DNA from: Micromonospora okii
Lineage (GTDB): Bacteria; Actinomycetota; Actinomycetes; Mycobacteriales; Micromonosporaceae
Length of the DNA: 63,487 bases
Direction: 5' to 3'
Assembly (NCBI RefSeq): GCF_020884795.1
Contig: NZ_BBZF01000031.1
Location: forward strand, 1 to 63,487
In this document: piece after piece, positions 60,884 to 63,487 of the stretch
Layout of the letters: every line of letters begins with the position of its first letter
Numbering within the stretch: position 1 is the first letter of the stretch
Notes under the pieces: model-generated
Seen by the model: the letters and a program-made list of their open reading frames with translations, nothing else
Told to the model about the DNA's origin: nothing
Databases searched by the model: none
Program-made: the position numbers and the translations under genes

Positions 60884-61929
60884 TGTCGTCGTCCATCCGG
60901 CGGGCGCCGGTCGTTGACGTGCACACGCACGTCGTGCCGAAGGGGTGGCCTGACCTCGGCGCGGCGTGCGGCGGGTCCGGCTGGCCGTGGCTGCGGGTGG
61001 ACTCCGAGCGGGCCGCCATGATCATGGTGAGGGAGACGGAGTTCCGGCCGGTCGGGGCCGAGTGCTGGGACGCGCCGACCCGGCTCGGCGACATGGCCGC
61101 CGACGGGGTCGACGTGCAGGTGGTGTCGCCGACGCCGGTCTTCTTCTCGTACGACCGCCCGGCCGACCAGGCGGTGAAGGTCGCCCGGATCTTCAACGAC
61201 CTGACGCTGGAGGTCACCGCCGGCGGTGGCGACCGGCTGGTGCCGTTCTGCCAGGTGCCGTTGCAGGACCCGGACGCCGCCTGCGCCGAGCTGGACCGCT
61301 GCCTCGCGGCCGGGCACGCCGGGGTGGAGATCGGCAACCACGTCGGCGACCGGGACCTCGACGACGCCGGCGTGGTCACCTTCCTCCAGCACTGCGCCGC
61401 CGTCGGCGCGCCCGTGTTCGTGCACCCGTGGGACATGCCGGGCGGCCCCCGCCTCGACCGGTGGATGGCCCGCTGGCTGACCGGGATGCCCGCCGAGACG
61501 CACCTGTCAGTGCTCGCGCTGATCCTCGGCGGGGTGTTCGACCGGGTGCCCGAGTCGCTGCGCATCTGCTTCGCCCACGGCGGGGGGAGCTTCCCGTTCT
61601 GGCTGGGCCGGGCCGACAACGCCTGGCACCGCCGGGGCGACCTGGTCCGGGGGGCGTCCGCCGCGCCGCCGAGCGCGTACGTGGAGCGGTTCTGCGTCGA
61701 CTCGGTGGTGTTCGCCCCGGCGGCGCTGCGGCTGCTGGTGGAGACGATGGGGGAGGACCGGGTGCTGGTCGGCAGCGACTACCCGTACCCGCTGGGGGAG
61801 CGCCCGGCCGGGCGGGTGGTCCGCGAGGCGGACTTCCTCACGGCGGCGCAGCGCGACAAGCTCCTGTCCACCAACGCCCTCCGCTTCCTCGGCGCGCCGG
61901 GTATATACAAGTTCCCCGCCGATATATAG
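60883..61929 (+). CDS. nbaD: 2-amino-3-carboxymuconate-6-semialdehyde decarboxylase (ACMSD)
   Basis: 348-residue zinc amidohydrolase-fold decarboxylase. VVDVHTHVVPKGWP (HxH), VFVHPWDMPGGPRLD (His), FAHGGGSFPFWLGR (His) and VLVGSDYPYPLGE (Asp) complete the metal site. It diverts the ring-cleavage product away from quinolinate. The last codons (GIYKFPADI) overlap AT-rich palindromes that look like the vapBC promoter/operator. Confidence 0.95.
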   Translation: MSSSIRRAPVVDVHTHVVPKGWPDLGAACGGSGWPWLRVDSERAAMIMVRETEFRPVGAECWDAPTRLGDMAADGVDVQVVSPTPVFFSYDRPADQAVKVARIFNDLTLEVTAGGGDRLVPFCQVPLQDPDAACAELDRCLAAGHAGVEIGNHVGDRDLDDAGVVTFLQHCAAVGAPVFVHPWDMPGGPRLDRWMARWLTGMPAETHLSVLALILGGVFDRVPESLRICFAHGGGSFPFWLGRADNAWHRRGDLVRGASAAPPSAYVERFCVDSVVFAPAALRLLVETMGEDRVLVGSDYPYPLGERPAGRVVREADFLTAAQRDKLLSTNALRFLGAPGIYKFPADI

Positions 61930-61930
61930 T
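61901..61930 (+). promoter_or_regulatory. vapB: vapBC promoter/operator
   Basis: GTATATAC (61901-61908) and ATATATAG (61922-61929) lie 21 bp apart, two helical turns. The second includes a TATATA -10 element about 9 nt before GTG 61937, implying a leaderless transcript. Both sites are inside or touching the 3' end of the ACMSD gene. Confidence 0.65.
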
Positions 61931-61936
61931 CGGCGT

Positions 61937-62155
61937 GTGAAGACCGTCATCGACCTGGACGATGAGCTGCTCGAACGCGCCAGGCGCGAACTGGGCACGA
62001 AGAGCAAGAAGGACACGATCCACGCGGCGCTTCGACTGGCGGCCGAGCGGACCGAACGGCTGGATGCCATCCGCGAACTGCTGACGATCGACCGGGACTG
62101 GGGTGGGCTCCTGGAGGACGACAAGACACCCGAGGGGCGGCAGGACGCGGCGTGA
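61937..62155 (+). CDS. vapB: VapB-type ribbon-helix-helix antitoxin
   Basis: 72 residues. RHH DNA-binding start KTVIDLDDELLERARRELGTKSKKDTIHAALRLA, then a toxin-binding tail (LLTIDRDWGGLLEDDKTPEGRQD). GTG 61937 gives the family N-terminus, probably on a leaderless mRNA. Overlaps vapC. With VapC it would bind the AT-rich palindromes just upstream and autoregulate. Confidence 0.9.
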   Translation: MKTVIDLDDELLERARRELGTKSKKDTIHAALRLAAERTERLDAIRELLTIDRDWGGLLEDDKTPEGRQDAA

Positions 62156-62577
62156 ACCCTCCGGTGGGCCTGTACCTCGTGGACACGTCGGCCTGGGCCC
62201 GCCTGCGGCATCCGGTCGTACGGAAGCGGATCGTGGTGCTCCTGGAGGAGCGACTCGCCGCCACCTGTCTCCCGTTGGACCTGGAGGATGGGCGGAGCGC
62301 GCGGAACTTTCGGGATGCGATGACGGTGCGTGCCCGACGGGCCGAGCTGATGATCGAGCTGCCGATCACGGAAGCGGTGGCCACCCGAGCGCGCGACCTG
62401 CAACTGGCGTTGACAGCCCGGGGGCACCACCGGGCGGCCAGCCCGGTGGACGTCACCGTCGCGGCTGCCGCCGCCGAGTACTCCGCCGTCGTCCTGCACT
62501 ACGACCGCGACTTCGACCTGATCCGGGACGTAGGGGGCCCGCGTGGCGAGTGGGTGGCGCCGCCGGGCACCCTGTGA
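62152..62577 (+). CDS. vapC: VapC PIN-domain RNase toxin
   Basis: 141-residue PIN nuclease. Acidic residues: YLVDTSAWARL (first Asp), DLEDGRSARNF (Glu), ASPVDVTVAAAAAEY (Asp) and LHYDRDFDLI (last Asp pair), so the active site is complete. VapC toxins cut specific RNAs, often tRNA or the 23S sarcin-ricin loop. GTG 62152 overlaps vapB (GTGA). The pair is the only toxin-antitoxin module seen in the window. Confidence 0.92.
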   Translation: MNPPVGLYLVDTSAWARLRHPVVRKRIVVLLEERLAATCLPLDLEDGRSARNFRDAMTVRARRAELMIELPITEAVATRARDLQLALTARGHHRAASPVDVTVAAAAAEYSAVVLHYDRDFDLIRDVGGPRGEWVAPPGTL

Positions 62578-62793
62578 CGGGGCTCGGTCGTCCTTTCGGG
62601 CGCGAACCCACCGGCCCAGGGCAGGGCGGCGCGCGGGTCCGAAACGGGAGTGCCGGGTAGGATCAGCACCCCGCAGTCTGGCAGGCCACCGCCTCCGCTA
62701 ACGTGAATACGAGCGGAGTCGGGCGGCCGGTGACCTGATCGTCCACCCGACCCGGAAGTTCCTGGTCTCTCTTTCCGCCTGGGGGCGTTGGGA

Positions 62794-63096
62794 TTGTCTG
62801 TTACCGAGACGTTGCTGGTCTTCGTCGGCATCCCGGCGGCCGTGGTGCTGGTGATCGCCGCGCTGGGGTTCGCCGGCGGCCGGGGCAAGGGTGGCGGCGT
62901 CAAGCGCTACCGGCCCGGCCGACCCTTCGACTTCACTCCGGTCTGGTTCCTGGGCCGCCCGGAGCAGCTGGCCGACTCGGCCGGCACCGTGCTGGCCGCG
63001 GGCGCCCAGGCGCCGGCGCTGACCAGCCACAAGCTTGAGAAGGCCGGCATCGAGGCGCCGGCCGGTGGAACCGGAGGCGCAAGTGACCGTTGGTGA
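62794..63096 (+). CDS. ctaJ: CtaJ-like subunit of aa3 cytochrome oxidase
   Basis: 100-residue membrane protein: one helix (ETLLVFVGIPAAVVLVIAALGFA) then a basic YRPGRPFDFTPVWFLGRPEQL motif typical of the small actinobacterial oxidase subunit CtaJ. Starts with TTG 62794 (TTG 62788 also possible) after GGGGG. The last 14 bp overlap the next gene. Assignment is from remembered family pattern, so moderate confidence. Confidence 0.7.
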   Translation: MSVTETLLVFVGIPAAVVLVIAALGFAGGRGKGGGVKRYRPGRPFDFTPVWFLGRPEQLADSAGTVLAAGAQAPALTSHKLEKAGIEAPAGGTGGASDRW

Positions 63097-63487
63097 GAAG
63101 CAGGCCGAGACGGGCACCCCGCCCGAGGTGCTGGACGGGCCGTTCTCGACCCGCCAGCTCCTGCGCATCGACGAGGCACTCCGCCTGGCCGACCAGGGGA
63201 CCGGGCTGGTCTTCTCGGTCTACGTCGGCGGCCTCGACGAGCCGATCCGCGACCACGCCCAGCGGCTGCACCGGCAGCTCGCCGACCCGGACCGGTCGGT
63301 CCTGATCGCGGTGTCGCCCAACCAGCGCAAGCTGGAGATCGTCACCGGGCGGCACGCCCGCAAGCGCATCCCCGACACGTACGCGAGGCTGGCCGCCCTG
63401 TCCATGGTGGCGGCCTTCGGCGGCGGCGACCTGACCGGCGGCATCATCAACGGCCTCGACCAGCTCGCCACCCACGCCGGCCGCGCC
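63083..63487 (+). CDS. DUF5130/TPM-domain protein, truncated by window end
   Basis: First 135 residues of a soluble protein: GPFSTRQLLRIDEALRLADQGTGLVFSVYVGGLDEPIRDHAQRLHRQLADPDRSVLIAVSPNQRKLEIVTG, resembling the TPM-type domain of actinobacterial DUF5130 proteins that accompany ctaJ. GTG 63083 has GGAGG 5 nt upstream and overlaps the ctaJ end. The stop is outside the window. Confidence 0.75.
   Translation, partial: MTVGEKQAETGTPPEVLDGPFSTRQLLRIDEALRLADQGTGLVFSVYVGGLDEPIRDHAQRLHRQLADPDRSVLIAVSPNQRKLEIVTGRHARKRIPDTYARLAALSMVAAFGGGDLTGGIINGLDQLATHAGRA

Overview
The window is high-GC DNA (dense GC3 codon bias, many GTG starts, ATGA/GTGA gene overlaps) and reads as the chromosome of a Micromonospora-like actinomycete (family Micromonosporaceae). 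The assignment rests on the gene repertoire, the codon bias and dispersed palindromic repeats of a kind I associate with that family; it is an inference, not a database result.

Layout. (1) 1-3405: remnant of an integrated element beside tRNA-Arg(UCU): an IS630-family transposase running off the left edge, a small unknown gene, and a frameshifted tyrosine integrase carrying a C-terminal GntR-type winged helix. (2) 3535-7560: housekeeping genes (alpha/beta hydrolase, short HPF/RaiA factor, SSB, secreted EEP-fold hydrolase). (3) 7752-26610: cobalamin and siroheme genes in three blocks (cobD-cobQ; a cobB-like gene with degenerate catalytic motifs; cobC-cobT-cysG), interleaved with a rhodanese, a P-loop kinase, an M20 peptidase, an ATP-dependent DNA ligase, a proline-rich membrane protein, a SURF1 protein and a class A penicillin-binding protein. 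(4) 26771-38323: otsA with an otsB-GH15 fusion, ettA, thioesterase, YbjN protein, truncated haemoglobin, MFS exporter and an MscS-type channel.

(5) 38419-50164: a complete 11.7 kb actinomycete integrative and conjugative element (AICE) bounded by exact 19-bp direct repeats, with matching 35-bp integrase arm-type repeats just inside both ends. Its leftward genes are int, xis, a RepSA-like initiator, a GGDEF protein, a DUF2637/Spd-like membrane protein, a TraB/FtsK translocase, small AICE proteins and an SCO3933-family regulator. Its rightward genes include a GntR-kinase fusion overlapping a guanylate-kinase-like gene, a small GntR regulator and a single-domain response regulator. The divergent promoter region between the two arms holds phased GGATCAG repeats. 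This arm is the best place in the window for an undescribed function.

(6) 50290-63487: chromosome again: HNH nuclease, class F sortase plus a secreted partner, then an Lrp/AsnC regulator divergent from a nine-gene tryptophan catabolic operon (kynA, kynU, kmo, aminomuconate semialdehyde dehydrogenase, hydratase, decarboxylase, RidA-type deaminase, 3-hydroxyanthranilate dioxygenase, ACMS decarboxylase). Together these take tryptophan through kynurenine, 3-hydroxyanthranilate and 2-aminomuconate to 2-oxopent-4-enoate; the formamidase and the terminal aldolase are not here. A VapBC pair whose probable operator overlaps the 3' end of that operon, a CtaJ-like oxidase subunit and a truncated DUF5130-like gene close the window.

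A dispersed ~53-bp palindromic repeat occurs three times (25797, 26713, 52452). One copy is inserted in frame in the linker of cysG and brings a TTA codon; another supplies the stop codon of the Lrp gene.
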